The notes: generated from the sequence alone by a model not told the origin. A stretch of 64,000 nt of DNA from Actinomadura sp. WMMA1423 (GCF_006547145.1 NZ_CP041244.1:5518001-5582000); one strand, 5' to 3'. Counted from the stretch's first letter, positions 54,101 through 61,179 are shown. Made by a program: numbers and translations.

Positions 54101-54663
54101 TGAAGGCGGCAGGGCGCGAGGTCGAGTTCGTCGCGCTGTTCGACGCGGGCCTCCCGCTGGCGGTGGACGACGAGTCCGACACGCTCGCGCGCCGCTTCTC
54201 CGCCTTCGCCGACTACATCAACGAGACGTACGGCCTGGAGGTCTCCCTCACCTACGAGGAGCTGTCCGGGCTGGACGAGGAGTCGCAGTTCGCGCTGGTC
54301 ATGGAGCGCGCGGCACCGCTGGTGGACTACATCCCCCCGGCGGCGCTCACCCACCAGCTCACGTCCCACCAGGACACCCGTTCCCTGGAGGCGTACAAGC
54401 CGGAGCCCTACGACGGGCACGTCATCCTCTACTACGCGCCCGAGGAGACCCCCTGGGCCGTCCGGGATGCGCGTTATGTGCTCGACGGGACCAACGGTTT
54501 CGGCGGGCTCTGCGCCGACCTGGAGATCGTCACGATCCCCGGGGCGCACCATCTCAACCTGCTCGACCCGCCCGGTGTCGGCGCCCTCGCCGCGCACCTG
54601 GAGGCCAGGCTCTCCGGACGGCGGGAGAGCGACGCCGCCCGGGCGCCGATCACGGCCCGCTGA
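48154..54663 (+). CDS. Pks13-like polyketide synthase: ACP-KS-AT-DH(inactive?)-KR-ACP-carrier remnant-TE
   Basis: 2169 residues. ACP1 ~15-85 (S57 in FGLASRD). KS ~115-545 (C289, H424, H464). AT ~645-945 (S731 in GHSMGE; Arg in RRSRLL; specificity motif GAGH 830-833). DH fold ~1003-1250, but the HxxxGxxxxP His is A1038; D1153 is kept. KR ~1265-1640 (TGGYGGIG 1449-1456, K1554, S1578, Y1591, N1595; IDD 1534-1536 suggests B-type stereochemistry). ACP2 ~1700-1790 (S1748 in GLDSL). A peptidyl-carrier-like domain ~1810-1885 has D1846 where the phosphopantetheine Ser belongs. TE ~1900-2155 (S1970 in GWSFGG, D1997, H2132). A FAAL-loaded first ACP plus a final TE is the Pks13 layout. Predicted product: 2-alkyl-3-hydroxy fatty acid, perhaps transferred to a sugar. 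Confidence 0.9.
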   Translation: MQSNDRSGAARENAQDETRISEDSVRRHLIEQIARRSRTTAAEIDPDRPLEEFGLASRDAVAIAGELEQMLGRALPATLVWEHPTINKLSAALAGGAAEEAPAPEPVARRNASDEPIAVVGVGLRFPGGDRDLTGPDDYWRFLTGRGDAVREVPDGRWDAFDDGSPEVRDLLESTTRLGGFLRDVAEFDAQFFGITPREAASMDPQQRLVLEVAWEAFEHAGIGPASLRGSRTGVFVGVSAPEYAAFTASDLASLEPFTATGAALSIIAGRLSYLLDLRGPSMIVDTACSSSLVSAHLAVQALRGGEADVALAGGVNLLLSPTVTMTFDLADATAADGHCKAFDASADGMVRAEGCGAVVLKRLSDAVRDGDRVLAVIRGSGVNSDGRSNGLVAPNSDAQRALLRDVYASAGIDTREVDYVEAHGTGTFLGDPIEAKAVGEVLGAGREPGEPLLLGSAKSNLGHMESAAGIAGLIKTVLALHHRVIPPSAHYKEPNPHIPFDELRLEVVAEETPWPDRGHPARAGVSGFGFGGTNAHVLLEEAPAQEATVQPAVVRTFPLSDTGDDRIRDHAALLAEWLQDQDVELADVARTLHRRAGRGRARAAVAARDRAGFVEGLTALAEGRPHPGVVTGTALGAPGRPVWVFSGYGAQRAGMAQRLLEEEPAFAEAIDDLDGLFAEEGGPDLWALLEEGRKPGGPADTMPVLFAIQIALARMWRSYGVTPGAVVGHSMGEVAAAVVAGALTLEDGVRVICRRSRLLTRLVGGGAMAVLGASAAEVARLAGGLPEVYAAVHSSPKQTVVTGDADQVAEIVKRAEAEGRLARMVQAEGAGHSPQVDPLLPELREALADVGAEPGTPLAEGIRLYTTALDDPRAHLDSASGLGVDHWAANLRNAVRLTDAVAAAAEDGYRTFVEVNAHPILAHAVGETLEGTGALVTHTLKRAPKGQETDDTLTFHAQLATLAAHGHTISGPADGRIVDVPQSPWRHERHWVDLSSRTSGKHDEHPLLGAHVELPGEDRHAWRADVGLAAQPWLRAAAVHGLDALPVAAFGEMALAAGASALGTEDVRVNSLWMERPLALADHTTVTTTFTEAEQRVEIHALTPAGTWVRLASADVGEDRRPPAASGPGAATEVAAAERGSRHYRLHPEVFDRCLSVLSDEAAGGDGGVWKAETIGSLRVFGPTHRGGHVQAKITRDDGEVPGGVGGRPPTLTGSVVLLAADGQVLAEATGIVLRRVERHDIPVPLADKLVELVWDEAPLPEDTEPSEGGTWLVLAEEDEALGNATAAGLEERGKRVIRHRLTNRPPDDHPAMEEPVEGVVLVPSADLVDEDLVLAVAGVSRSLPDGPRLYVATRSALPLAGEGVPGHAFVSALTRVLAFERTVQRATHVDVDRPADLVAELLAGDVAREVAWRDGTRRAARLAQAALPETPARKKRVVRRGGAYVITGGYGGIGLVTARLLADRGAGRIVLSGRSGPDADAEKVIARLREDGVDVGVVLGDIARPGTAERLIRVAQEGGARLCGVVHGAGAIDDRLIADLGPGDLHRVWTAKVEGARRLSEATWDLDLDWFVTHSSAAALLGSPGQAAYAAANAAIDALIAHRRANGRPGTTINWGTWSQVGGAAEASVTVIDPISPAEGAEALEALLVHGRAATGVLRFDPATAVGLFPEIRNMPYFAALTAAADEQGAGDAGDWPGVEALRELDPATARKMIAAQVRYRIAAVLGFDPQRLDPAVPLTDLGLDSLVAVRIKSGVEHDLGLTVPASVLLQGASVNVFEEWAAGELGLADAPAPASTAVSNAESGYVMPRDAAERLAVRIFEDVLGLDRVGVTADFFADLGGQDHDADRVVALVAQELGGEVTRGELFETPTAENVAEYIRAADEEAARQTVRPLKPSGGRRPIFIAHPAGGTTACYRQLVELLGDDQPVYGLERFEDAPPVEERAARYVRHLLEAQPEGAFRLGGWSFGGVLAYETARQLKAAGREVEFVALFDAGLPLAVDDESDTLARRFSAFADYINETYGLEVSLTYEELSGLDEESQFALVMERAAPLVDYIPPAALTHQLTSHQDTRSLEAYKPEPYDGHVILYYAPEETPWAVRDARYVLDGTNGFGGLCADLEIVTIPGAHHLNLLDPPGVGALAAHLEARLSGRRESDAARAPITAR
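51769..51788. repeat. G/C hairpin of the 6.0-kb repeat type inside the PKS coding sequence
   Basis: GTGGGGGG-TCGT-CCCCCCAC, a perfect 8-bp stem, sits in frame in the PKS linker between the DH and KR regions and encodes GVGGRPPT. The same stem with a CGA loop occurs in both units of the repeat at 6004-6207. Confidence 0.7.
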
Positions 54664-54700
54664 GGCCCCGTCCCTTACCCGTTCCACGGAGGACACACCC

Positions 54701-56035
54701 ATGGCCCACCCCGGCCCGTCCCACGCCCTGCTCGACGCCGTCCGGTCCGGCGCGAGCGGCCCCGAGCTGCAGGAGATCGACCTGCCGACCCGCTTCCGCG
54801 CGGCGTTCACCCGCAAGGACGAGGTGGGCATCTTCGAGGGCCAGACCGACAAGGACGTGCGCCGCTCCCTGCACGTCGGCGAGGTCGAGATGCCCGAACT
54901 CGCGCCGGACGAGTGCGTCGTCGCGGTGATGTCCGCGGCGATCAACTTCAACACCGTGTGGTCGGCGATCTTCGAGCCGGTCCCGACGTTCGCGTTCCTG
55001 GAGAAGTTCGGCCGGCAGGGCTGGTACGGCGCCCGGCACGACCTGCCGTACCACATCCTCGGCTCGGACGGCTCGGGCGTCGTCGTCCGCACCGGCAGCG
55101 GCGTGAAGAGCTGGAAGGTCGGCGACAAGGTCGTGCTCTCCCCGTCCTACGTGGACGAGGAGGACCACGGCTCCTACGACGACGGCATGATGTCGGAGAG
55201 CCAGCTCGCCTGGGGCTTCGAGACGAACTTCGGGTCGCTCGGCGAGTACTGCATCGTCAAGGCGAACCAGCTGATCCGCAAGCCCGCCCACCTGACGTGG
55301 GAGGAGGCCGGGTCGAACACGCTGTGCGCCGCGACCGCCTACCGGATGCTCGTCGGGACCCACGGCGCCCGCATGAAGCAGGGCGACGTCGTCCTGATCT
55401 GGGGCGCCACCGGCGGGCTCGGCTCGTTCGCGACGCAGCTCGTCAAGAACGGCGGCGGCATCCCCGTCGCCGTGGTCTCCTCCGAGGAGAAGGCGGACAT
55501 CGTCCGCTCGCAGGGCTGCGACCACGTCATCAACCGCAACGACCTGGAGCTCGGCGAGCAGGGCCTCCGGCACCCGAAGGCCGGCCGGATGCTGGGCGAG
55601 GCGATCCGCCGGCTCGTCGGCGAGGACCCGGGCATCGTGTTCGAGTACCTCGGCCGCGAGACGTTCGGCGCGTCCGTCTACGTCGCCAAGCGCGGCGGCA
55701 AGATCGTCACCTGCGGCTCCTCCACCGGCTACCGGCACGAGTACGACAACCGGTTCCTGTGGATGCGGCTGAAGAGCATCATCGGCTCGCACGGCTTCAA
55801 CTACCACGAGGCCGTCGAGGTGAACCGCCTCTTCAGCCTCGGCATGATCCACCCGACGCTGTCGGCGGTCTTCCCGCTGGAGCAGGCCGGGGACGCGACC
55901 CGGGCCGTCCAGACGAACCAGCACATCGGCAAGGTCGCCGTCCTGTGCGGCGCCACCGGCGAGGGCCAGGGCGTCGACGACCCGGCGCTCCGCGAGCGCA
56001 TCGGCGAGGAGAAGCTCAACCTCTACCGCCGCTGA
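54701..56035 (+). CDS. ccr: Crotonyl-CoA carboxylase/reductase
   Basis: 444 residues from ATG 54701 with GGAGGA 7 bp upstream. Medium-chain reductase of the CCR type: LGSDGSGVVVRTG, TGGLGSFATQLVKNGG (NADPH fold), and the CO2-pocket residues N82 (INFNTVW), F173-E174 (GFETNFGS) and H364 (SHGFNYHEA), which match the known Asn/Phe/Glu/His set. It reductively carboxylates enoyl-CoA to alkylmalonyl-CoA: crotonyl-CoA gives ethylmalonyl-CoA, and longer enoyl-CoAs give longer branches. It starts 37 bp after the PKS stop and is surely in the same operon, so it probably feeds the AT. It replaces the AccD4-type carboxylase used with Pks13. Confidence 0.95.
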   Translation: MAHPGPSHALLDAVRSGASGPELQEIDLPTRFRAAFTRKDEVGIFEGQTDKDVRRSLHVGEVEMPELAPDECVVAVMSAAINFNTVWSAIFEPVPTFAFLEKFGRQGWYGARHDLPYHILGSDGSGVVVRTGSGVKSWKVGDKVVLSPSYVDEEDHGSYDDGMMSESQLAWGFETNFGSLGEYCIVKANQLIRKPAHLTWEEAGSNTLCAATAYRMLVGTHGARMKQGDVVLIWGATGGLGSFATQLVKNGGGIPVAVVSSEEKADIVRSQGCDHVINRNDLELGEQGLRHPKAGRMLGEAIRRLVGEDPGIVFEYLGRETFGASVYVAKRGGKIVTCGSSTGYRHEYDNRFLWMRLKSIIGSHGFNYHEAVEVNRLFSLGMIHPTLSAVFPLEQAGDATRAVQTNQHIGKVAVLCGATGEGQGVDDPALRERIGEEKLNLYRR

Positions 56036-56044
56036 CGTGACCGC

Positions 56045-56072
56045 GGGACGGGCCCGGCGCGGGGCCCGTCCC
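56045..56072 (+). terminator. Terminator of the PKS-CCR operon
   Basis: GGGACGGGCCC (56045-56055) and GGGCCCGTCCC (56062-56072) form an 11-bp perfect stem with a 6-nt loop, 10 bp after the CCR stop and before the convergent Lrp gene. Confidence 0.85.
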
Positions 56073-56079
56073 TACGCAT

Positions 56080-56532
56080 TCAGGTGGGCAGCGGCCGGTC
56101 GCTCACCACGTGCTTCATCACGAGCGTCGAGTTCAGCCGCTGCACGCCCGGCAGCGCGGCGAGGACGTCGTCCTCCAGCTCCTGGTAGGCCTTCAGGTCC
56201 GCGGTGACGATGCGCAGCAGGTAGTCGGGATCGCCGAACAGCCGCTGGGCCTGCACCACCTCGGGCACGCGCGCCACGGCGGCCTCGAAGCCGAGCAGCG
56301 TGTCGCGGTCCTCCTGCCGCATGGTGACGAACACCAGCGCCTGGAAGGTCAGCCCCAGTGCCGCGGCGTCCACGACCGCGCGGTACCCGCGGATCGTCCC
56401 GCCGCGCTCCAGTTCCCGCAGCCGCCGGTGGCAAGGCGAGACGCTCAGCCCGACGCGCGCCGCGAGTTCGGTGACCGTCAGCCGGCCGTCCACCTGGAGC
56501 ACGGCAAGGATCTTCCGGTCGATGGCGTCCAC
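56080..56532 (-). CDS. Lrp/AsnC-family regulator
   Basis: 150 residues from GTG 56532. The N-terminal HTH (MDAIDRKILAVLQVDGRLTVTELAARVGLSVSPCHRRLREL) is followed by an AsnC/RAM effector domain (GLTFQALVFVTM, FGDPDYLLRIVTADLKAYQ). It is divergent from the LysE exporter gene, the standard arrangement in which an Lrp-type activator controls an amino-acid exporter. The gap contains TTCCA...TGGAA arms (56545-56575) that may belong to its binding site. Confidence 0.92.
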   Translation of the reverse strand: MDAIDRKILAVLQVDGRLTVTELAARVGLSVSPCHRRLRELERGGTIRGYRAVVDAAALGLTFQALVFVTMRQEDRDTLLGFEAAVARVPEVVQAQRLFGDPDYLLRIVTADLKAYQELEDDVLAALPGVQRLNSTLVMKHVVSDRPLPT

Positions 56533-56640
56533 GGAGCAGATCCTTCCACAAATGCGCTTTCACCCGGCAAAAGTTGGAATCACTTTCCGCCAATTCAATC
56601 GTATTCTCCCCGTAATAGCCGCCGCCAGGGGAGGAATGCG

Positions 56641-57252
56641 ATGGCAACGGAATCGGTACTCGCCTTCTGGGCGATGGCGCTGCTGCTCATCGCCGTCCCG
56701 GGCGCGGACTGGGCCTTCACGATCGGCGCCGGCCTGCGCGGCGGCTCCGTCCTGCCCGCCGTGGGCGGCCTGGTCGCCGGCTATGCCGCCATCACCGCGA
56801 TCGTCGCTGCCGGGGTCGGCGCGCTGGTCGCCGGTTCCCCCTCCGCCCTGACCGGCCTCACCGTCGTCGGCGGCCTGTACCTGATCTGGCACGGCGCGAC
56901 GACCTTCGCCCGCCCCACGACACCGGAAGCCCGCGCCGGCGCCACCACCGGCTGGAACACCTTCCTGCGCGGCGTCGGCGTCAGCGGCCTCAACCCCAAG
57001 GGCCTGCTGATCTTCCTGGCGCTGCTGCCCCAGTTCACCGACCCGCGCGACGCCTGGCCCGTCCCGGCCCAACTCGCCGTCCTGGGCCTGACCTTCATGA
57101 CGACCTGTGCCGCCTTCTACCTCTGCCTCGGCACCCTGACCCGAACCATCCTGGAAACCCACCCCACCGCCGCCCGCACGACGACCCGCCTCTCCGGCGC
57201 CGCCATGACCACCCTCGGCGCCTACCTCCTCCTGACCCACATCCACCCCTGA
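56641..57252 (+). CDS. LysE/RhtB-family amino-acid exporter
   Basis: 203 residues, six predicted helices, from ATG 56641 with GGGGAGGA upstream. Family cues: FWAMALLLIAVPGADWAFTIGAGLRGG at the start (the PGP-like motif), VGGLYLIWHGATTF, and SGLNPKGLLIFLALLPQF. It exports an amino acid or related amine and is probably switched on by the divergent Lrp regulator when that amino acid accumulates. Confidence 0.92.
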   Translation: MATESVLAFWAMALLLIAVPGADWAFTIGAGLRGGSVLPAVGGLVAGYAAITAIVAAGVGALVAGSPSALTGLTVVGGLYLIWHGATTFARPTTPEARAGATTGWNTFLRGVGVSGLNPKGLLIFLALLPQFTDPRDAWPVPAQLAVLGLTFMTTCAAFYLCLGTLTRTILETHPTAARTTTRLSGAAMTTLGAYLLLTHIHP

Positions 57253-57414
57253 CCAGCCGCATCGGCGCACTGGTCAAGCATGCGCGCGAACCTCCCCCTG
57301 GCTGACCATGGCGATGACCCGAGCGGGCCATTACCCCGCGCCTTCCATGACTCATTGGGAGGAAACCAATGCATCAACTCTAAGTAGTCAAATAATTACC
57401 TCTAGTTTACTCCC

Positions 57415-58272
57415 GTGCCTACGAACGAACACGAGCTGCCGCTGGAGATGGTCCGCAACAGGCCGCAGCTCGTCCCCGAACTGTTGCGGAGCGTCTTCGG
57501 ACTCGACGTGTCCGGCCACGCGCGAGCCACGCTGGCCTCGGAGTCCTACGCCGACGCCAACCCGGCCGAACTGCGCTGCGACGCCACTGTCCTGCTCGGC
57601 GACCCGCATTCTCCGCTGCTGGGCGTCGTGGTGGAATCTCAGCTGCGCCCCTTGAAGCAGAAGTCCTACAGCTGGCCCGCCTACCTGGCCTCATTGCGCC
57701 TGCGGCGCCGCTGCCCCGTGATCCTTCTGGTGCTGTGCCCGGACCAGAACACGGCGAGAGGGTGCGCCGTCCCGATCGAGATGGGCCACCCTGGATGGAT
57801 CCTCGAACCCCTGACCGTCCATCCCGGGATGCTGCCGCCGATCACCGACCCGAACCAGGCCCACCGCCTCCCCGAACTGGCGGTACTCAGCGCCCCGGCC
57901 CATGTGGAGGGCCCCGACGCGGAGGCCGTCCTCCACGGCCTGGCCGCCGCCCTCGGTTCCCTGTCCGGTGACATAGGGCCGCTCTATCATGACTACGTGA
58001 TGTCGCGGTTCTCTGACGCCGCCCGCAAACTCATGGAGGACACCGTGAAGCTCGACAACTACGAGTGGCAGTCAGAGTTCGCCATGACCCACCGCGCCGA
58101 GGGCCGCGCCGAGGGTGAGGTCAAGGCGCTTCTGCTCTTGTTGGAGGCTCGGGGGCTTGATGTTCCTGAGGATGTGCGTGCTCGGGTCGAGGGGTGCACC
58201 GATCCCGAGCAGATTGAGCGGTGGATCCAGCGTGCCGTCAGCGCCGACACGGCTGAGGACCTCTTCACCTGA
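57415..58272 (+). CDS. Rpn/PD-(D/E)XK-type nuclease-like protein
   Basis: 285 residues from GTG 57415. I recognise the actinobacterial family by LPLEMVRNRPQLVPELLR, VVVESQLRPLKQKSYSWPAYLASLR and the C-terminal EGRAEGEVKALLLLLEARGLDVPEDVRARVEGCTDPEQIERWI in pieces. The ExQ after a strand with preceding D (DATVLLGD) fits a PD-(D/E)XK core, related to transposase-like Rpn proteins thought to promote recombination. The 60 bp upstream are unusually AT-rich (AAATAATTACCTCTAGTTTACTC), a possible sign of later arrival. Stand-alone. Confidence 0.75.
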   Translation: MPTNEHELPLEMVRNRPQLVPELLRSVFGLDVSGHARATLASESYADANPAELRCDATVLLGDPHSPLLGVVVESQLRPLKQKSYSWPAYLASLRLRRRCPVILLVLCPDQNTARGCAVPIEMGHPGWILEPLTVHPGMLPPITDPNQAHRLPELAVLSAPAHVEGPDAEAVLHGLAAALGSLSGDIGPLYHDYVMSRFSDAARKLMEDTVKLDNYEWQSEFAMTHRAEGRAEGEVKALLLLLEARGLDVPEDVRARVEGCTDPEQIERWIQRAVSADTAEDLFT

Positions 58273-58299
58273 CATCCGGCCCCGGGGGGCCGCTCGGGG

Positions 58300-59313
58300 T
58301 CAGGTCAGTCTTACGCGGGGGTCTATGACCGCGTAGAGCAGGTCGACGGCCAGGTTCAGGAGGACGATCGAGGCGGACGTCAGCAGGGTGACGCCCAGCA
58401 CCATGGGGAGGTCGCCGCTCTTCACCGAGGTCAGCGCGAGTTGGCCCAGGCCGGGGATGCTGAAGGTGTTCTCGGTCAGTACGGCGCCGCCGAGGAGGAG
58501 CCCGAGGTCGAGGCCGAAGACCGTGACGATGGGGGTCAGGGACGCGCGGAGCGCGTGTTTGACGACGACCGACCTTTCCGGGAGGCCCTTGGCTCGGGCG
58601 GTGCGGATGTAGTCCTCGTTCAGCGTCTCCAACATGCCCGCCCTCGTGAGCCGCGCGTACATGGCTGCGTAGAGGAAGGCGAGCGTCACCCAGGGGAGCA
58701 CCAGGGCCTGGAACCACGTCACGGGGGCGTCGGTCAGGGGACGATAGCTGCCCCCGCCGGGAAAGATCTTCAGGGTGTAGGAGAGCAGCGCGAGGGACAC
58801 CAGGCCGGTGAAGTAGATGGGCAGCGAGACGCCGCCCAGTGCGATGATCATGGCCGCCCGGTCCCATGCCGAGCCCCTGCGCAGCGCCGACAGGAGGCCG
58901 GTGGCGATGCCTCCGGCGAGCCAGAGGATCGACGCGCCGAGGGCCAGTGACAGGGTCGCCGGCGCCCGGTCCAGCAGCGTTCCGAGGACGGGCTGGCTGC
59001 TGCGGAACGAGTAGCCGAGGCACGGCGCCGGGCAGCGGTCGGTGACCGGGCCGGTGTCGTAGTCCTCGCCCGCGACGATGGCCTTCAGGTAGTTCCCGTA
59101 CTGCACCACGACCGGCTTGTCGAGGCCGAGCCGTTCCTTGGTCGCCTCCACCGACTCGGGGGTCGGGGCGCGGCCGACGTAGGCGGCGGCGATCTGGTCG
59201 CTGGTCTGCCCGGCCAGCTTCGGGATCCAGAAGAAGATGCCGAAGGTCACCAGCGTGATCAGCAGGAGCATGAGGGCGGCGCCGATGAGGCGCCGCACGA
59301 AGTATGCGAACAC
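58300..59313 (-). CDS. OppB/DppB-type ABC permease, without partners
   Basis: About 337 residues from GTG 59313 (VFAYFVRRLIGAALMLLLITLVTFGIFFWIP). GTG 59358 is an alternative that adds 15 residues. It has six predicted helices, the periplasmic loop with ATKERLGLDKPVVVQYGNYL, and the EAA-type contact loop MLETLNEDYIRTARAKGLPERSVVVKHALR. Such permeases work with an OppC partner, two ATPases and a binding protein, none of which is nearby on either side. Either the partners are elsewhere or this is a left-over of an importer operon. Confidence 0.88.
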   Translation of the reverse strand: MFAYFVRRLIGAALMLLLITLVTFGIFFWIPKLAGQTSDQIAAAYVGRAPTPESVEATKERLGLDKPVVVQYGNYLKAIVAGEDYDTGPVTDRCPAPCLGYSFRSSQPVLGTLLDRAPATLSLALGASILWLAGGIATGLLSALRRGSAWDRAAMIIALGGVSLPIYFTGLVSLALLSYTLKIFPGGGSYRPLTDAPVTWFQALVLPWVTLAFLYAAMYARLTRAGMLETLNEDYIRTARAKGLPERSVVVKHALRASLTPIVTVFGLDLGLLLGGAVLTENTFSIPGLGQLALTSVKSGDLPMVLGVTLLTSASIVLLNLAVDLLYAVIDPRVRLT

Positions 59314-59672
59314 GTCGGCCGGTCCCGTCCGGCCCGCGGCGGGGCCCGCCCACGCCACCGGGCGGCACCTTCACCTGCCTTCCGGGTCGAGGGCACCGTC
59401 GTCGCGCGTCCGGCGCGGCGCGACCGGCGCCGTCCGCGCCTCCAGCATGCGCGTCCGGTTGATCAAGTGAGTCTCGGTGAAGTCACGGAATCGCCTCCCC
59501 GACGAGACTGTGAAGATTTTTCATCTCCCCGGCCGAAGCTGGTCGTATGTCGACCTAGACTTTGCGCCTCAGGCCCGTCACGGGTCATGATTTGCCCCAC
59601 ACAGGTCCCATAAGTAAGTAATTACCCCGTGTGAACGGCGCGCAACGCAGGGGGACGGAGCTGGGAGGTTCT
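59314..59672. other. Divergent gap of about 360 bp
   Basis: Between the OppB-like and PucR-like genes. The part from 59460 to 59630 is AT-richer and probably carries promoters; the stretch CATAAGTAAGTAATTACC (59608-59625) is the most promoter-like. I see no gene, RNA motif or convincing palindrome. Confidence 0.4.
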
Positions 59673-60950
59673 GTGGCGAACGACGGTTCGACCACCAGCG
59701 GGCGCCCGTGGGCGGATCTGCCGAGGGAACTGGCGGATCACATGCGACCCCATCTCGACGAGGTGGCGGACGACATGATCCAGGAGATCCAGACGCGCGT
59801 CAGGGAGTACGACCGGCCCGGCGACGGCTCCTACTCGGGGACCCTCAGGCTCGCCGTCGAGCGCGTGCTCCACTTCTTCGTGGAGCGGGTGTCCGATCCC
59901 GGCCATGATCCCGCCCCGGTGACCGACTTCTTCCGCGCCATCGGCCGCGGCGAGGCGGGCGAGGGGCGCAGTCTCGACGCGATGCAGACCGCGATGCGGG
60001 TCGGCGGCATGGTGGCGTGGCGCCGGATGACCGAGGGCGCCGAGGCGCTGCAGGTTCCGCCGCGCACGCTCGGCGCCGTCGGCGAGGTCCTGATGCAGTT
60101 CCAGGACGAGCTGGCGCATGCCGCCGCCGAGGGCTTCTCGCAGGCCAAGGCGGCCGTCGCGGGCGAGATGCAGCGCCGCCGCAAGCGCCTGCTGGACCTG
60201 CTGTTCGCCGACCCGCCGGCCGCGCAGGAGGCGATCGCCGACCTCGCCGCCGCCGCGCACTGGCCCGTCCCGCGGACGGTCGCCGCCGTCGCGCTCGGCC
60301 GGCACCACGCCGACACCCGCCAGCCCGCGTTCCCCCCGGACGTGCTGGCCGACCTGACCCGCCGCACGCCCAGCCTGATCATCCCCGACCCGGACGGCCC
60401 CGGCCGCGCCAAGCTCGTGGACCGCGCCCTGTCCGGGACGCTCGCCGTGGTCGGCCCGACCGTCCCGCTGACGGAGGCGGCGCGCTCGATCCAGTGGGCG
60501 CGCAAGACGCTGTGCCTCGTCCAGCGCGGCGTCATCGAGGCGGACAGCGGCGTGATCCGCAGCGTGGAGCACATGTCCACGCTGATCCTCTTCCAGGACG
60601 AGGGGCTCATCACCTCGCTCGCCGACCTGCGGCTCGCGCCCCTCGCGCACCTGCGGGCCAGCCAGCAGGACCGGCTCGCCGAGACGCTGCTGGCGTGGCT
60701 CCAGTCGGGCCGCAACGCCAACGAGGTCGCGATGCGGCTACACGTCCACCCGCAGACCGTCCGTTACCGGCTGCGGCAGCTGGAGGAGCTGTTCGGCGAC
60801 CAGCTGCTGGACCCCGACCTGCGCTTCGACCTGGAGATCGTGCTGCGCGCCCGGGCGCTGCTGGCCGACAACGCCGGGGAGAGGCTCATGCCGCCCGCCC
60901 GCGCGGCGGTCGGGGACGCGGGCGAGGTCGTCAGCCTCCGCCGGAGCTGA
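59673..60950 (+). CDS. PucR/CdaR-family transcription regulator
   Basis: 425 residues from GTG 59673 with GGGAGG upstream; an earlier GTG (59631) is possible. Helical N-terminal region (~20-180), a GGDEF-like central domain, and a C-terminal PucR HTH_30: RLAETLLAWLQSGRNANEVAMRLHVHPQTVRYRLRQLEELFG in adjoining segments. Members control purine, glycol and other catabolic genes in actinomycetes. There is no obvious target beside it. The stop overlaps the convergent small gene by about 20 bp. Confidence 0.9.
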   Translation: MANDGSTTSGRPWADLPRELADHMRPHLDEVADDMIQEIQTRVREYDRPGDGSYSGTLRLAVERVLHFFVERVSDPGHDPAPVTDFFRAIGRGEAGEGRSLDAMQTAMRVGGMVAWRRMTEGAEALQVPPRTLGAVGEVLMQFQDELAHAAAEGFSQAKAAVAGEMQRRRKRLLDLLFADPPAAQEAIADLAAAAHWPVPRTVAAVALGRHHADTRQPAFPPDVLADLTRRTPSLIIPDPDGPGRAKLVDRALSGTLAVVGPTVPLTEAARSIQWARKTLCLVQRGVIEADSGVIRSVEHMSTLILFQDEGLITSLADLRLAPLAHLRASQQDRLAETLLAWLQSGRNANEVAMRLHVHPQTVRYRLRQLEELFGDQLLDPDLRFDLEIVLRARALLADNAGERLMPPARAAVGDAGEVVSLRRS

Positions 60951-61179
60951 TCGTTCGGCCCCGGTGGGGGACCCGCAGCCGCTCGGCGGTGGCGACGCGC
61001 TCGGCGAGCCGGGTCTGCGCGTCGCAGAGCAGCCACAGTTCGCCCTCGTCGGTCGCGACGATCTCCTCGAGGCAGCCGTTGAGGAGCTGGTAGTCCGACA
61101 GAGGGGTGACCCGGGTCGCGCGCAGGCCGCCGTCGGAGCGTTCACTGTGCCAGCCCGGCATGCACATGGTCGCCGACAT
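60931..61179 (-). CDS. Small hypothetical protein, divergent to GntR
   Basis: 82 residues from ATG 61179 with GAGGGAG about 9 bp upstream: MSATMCMPGWHSERSDGGLRATRVTPLSDYQLLNGCLEEIVATDEGELWLLC given in parts, then DAQTRLAERVATAERL. It is acidic in the middle, without membrane segments or known motifs. The palindrome just upstream lies between it and the GntR gene, so both are probably controlled by GntR. Its 3' end overlaps the pucR-like gene. Real but unknown, moderately sure. Confidence 0.6.
   Translation of the reverse strand: MSATMCMPGWHSERSDGGLRATRVTPLSDYQLLNGCLEEIVATDEGELWLLCDAQTRLAERVATAERLRVPHRGRTISSGGG

Noticed and set aside
48154..54663. Reading the PKS as a module of a large macrolide or enediyne cluster
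   Set aside because: There is only one PKS gene, with its own loading ACP and terminal TE. The companions are FAAL, MMPL and GT, and no tailoring or enediyne genes are present.
39354..56072. The Lrp regulator at 56080 as the controller of the lipid cluster
   Set aside because: It is separated by a terminator, divergent from a LysE exporter that is its usual target, and the cluster palindrome does not occur in its own upstream region.
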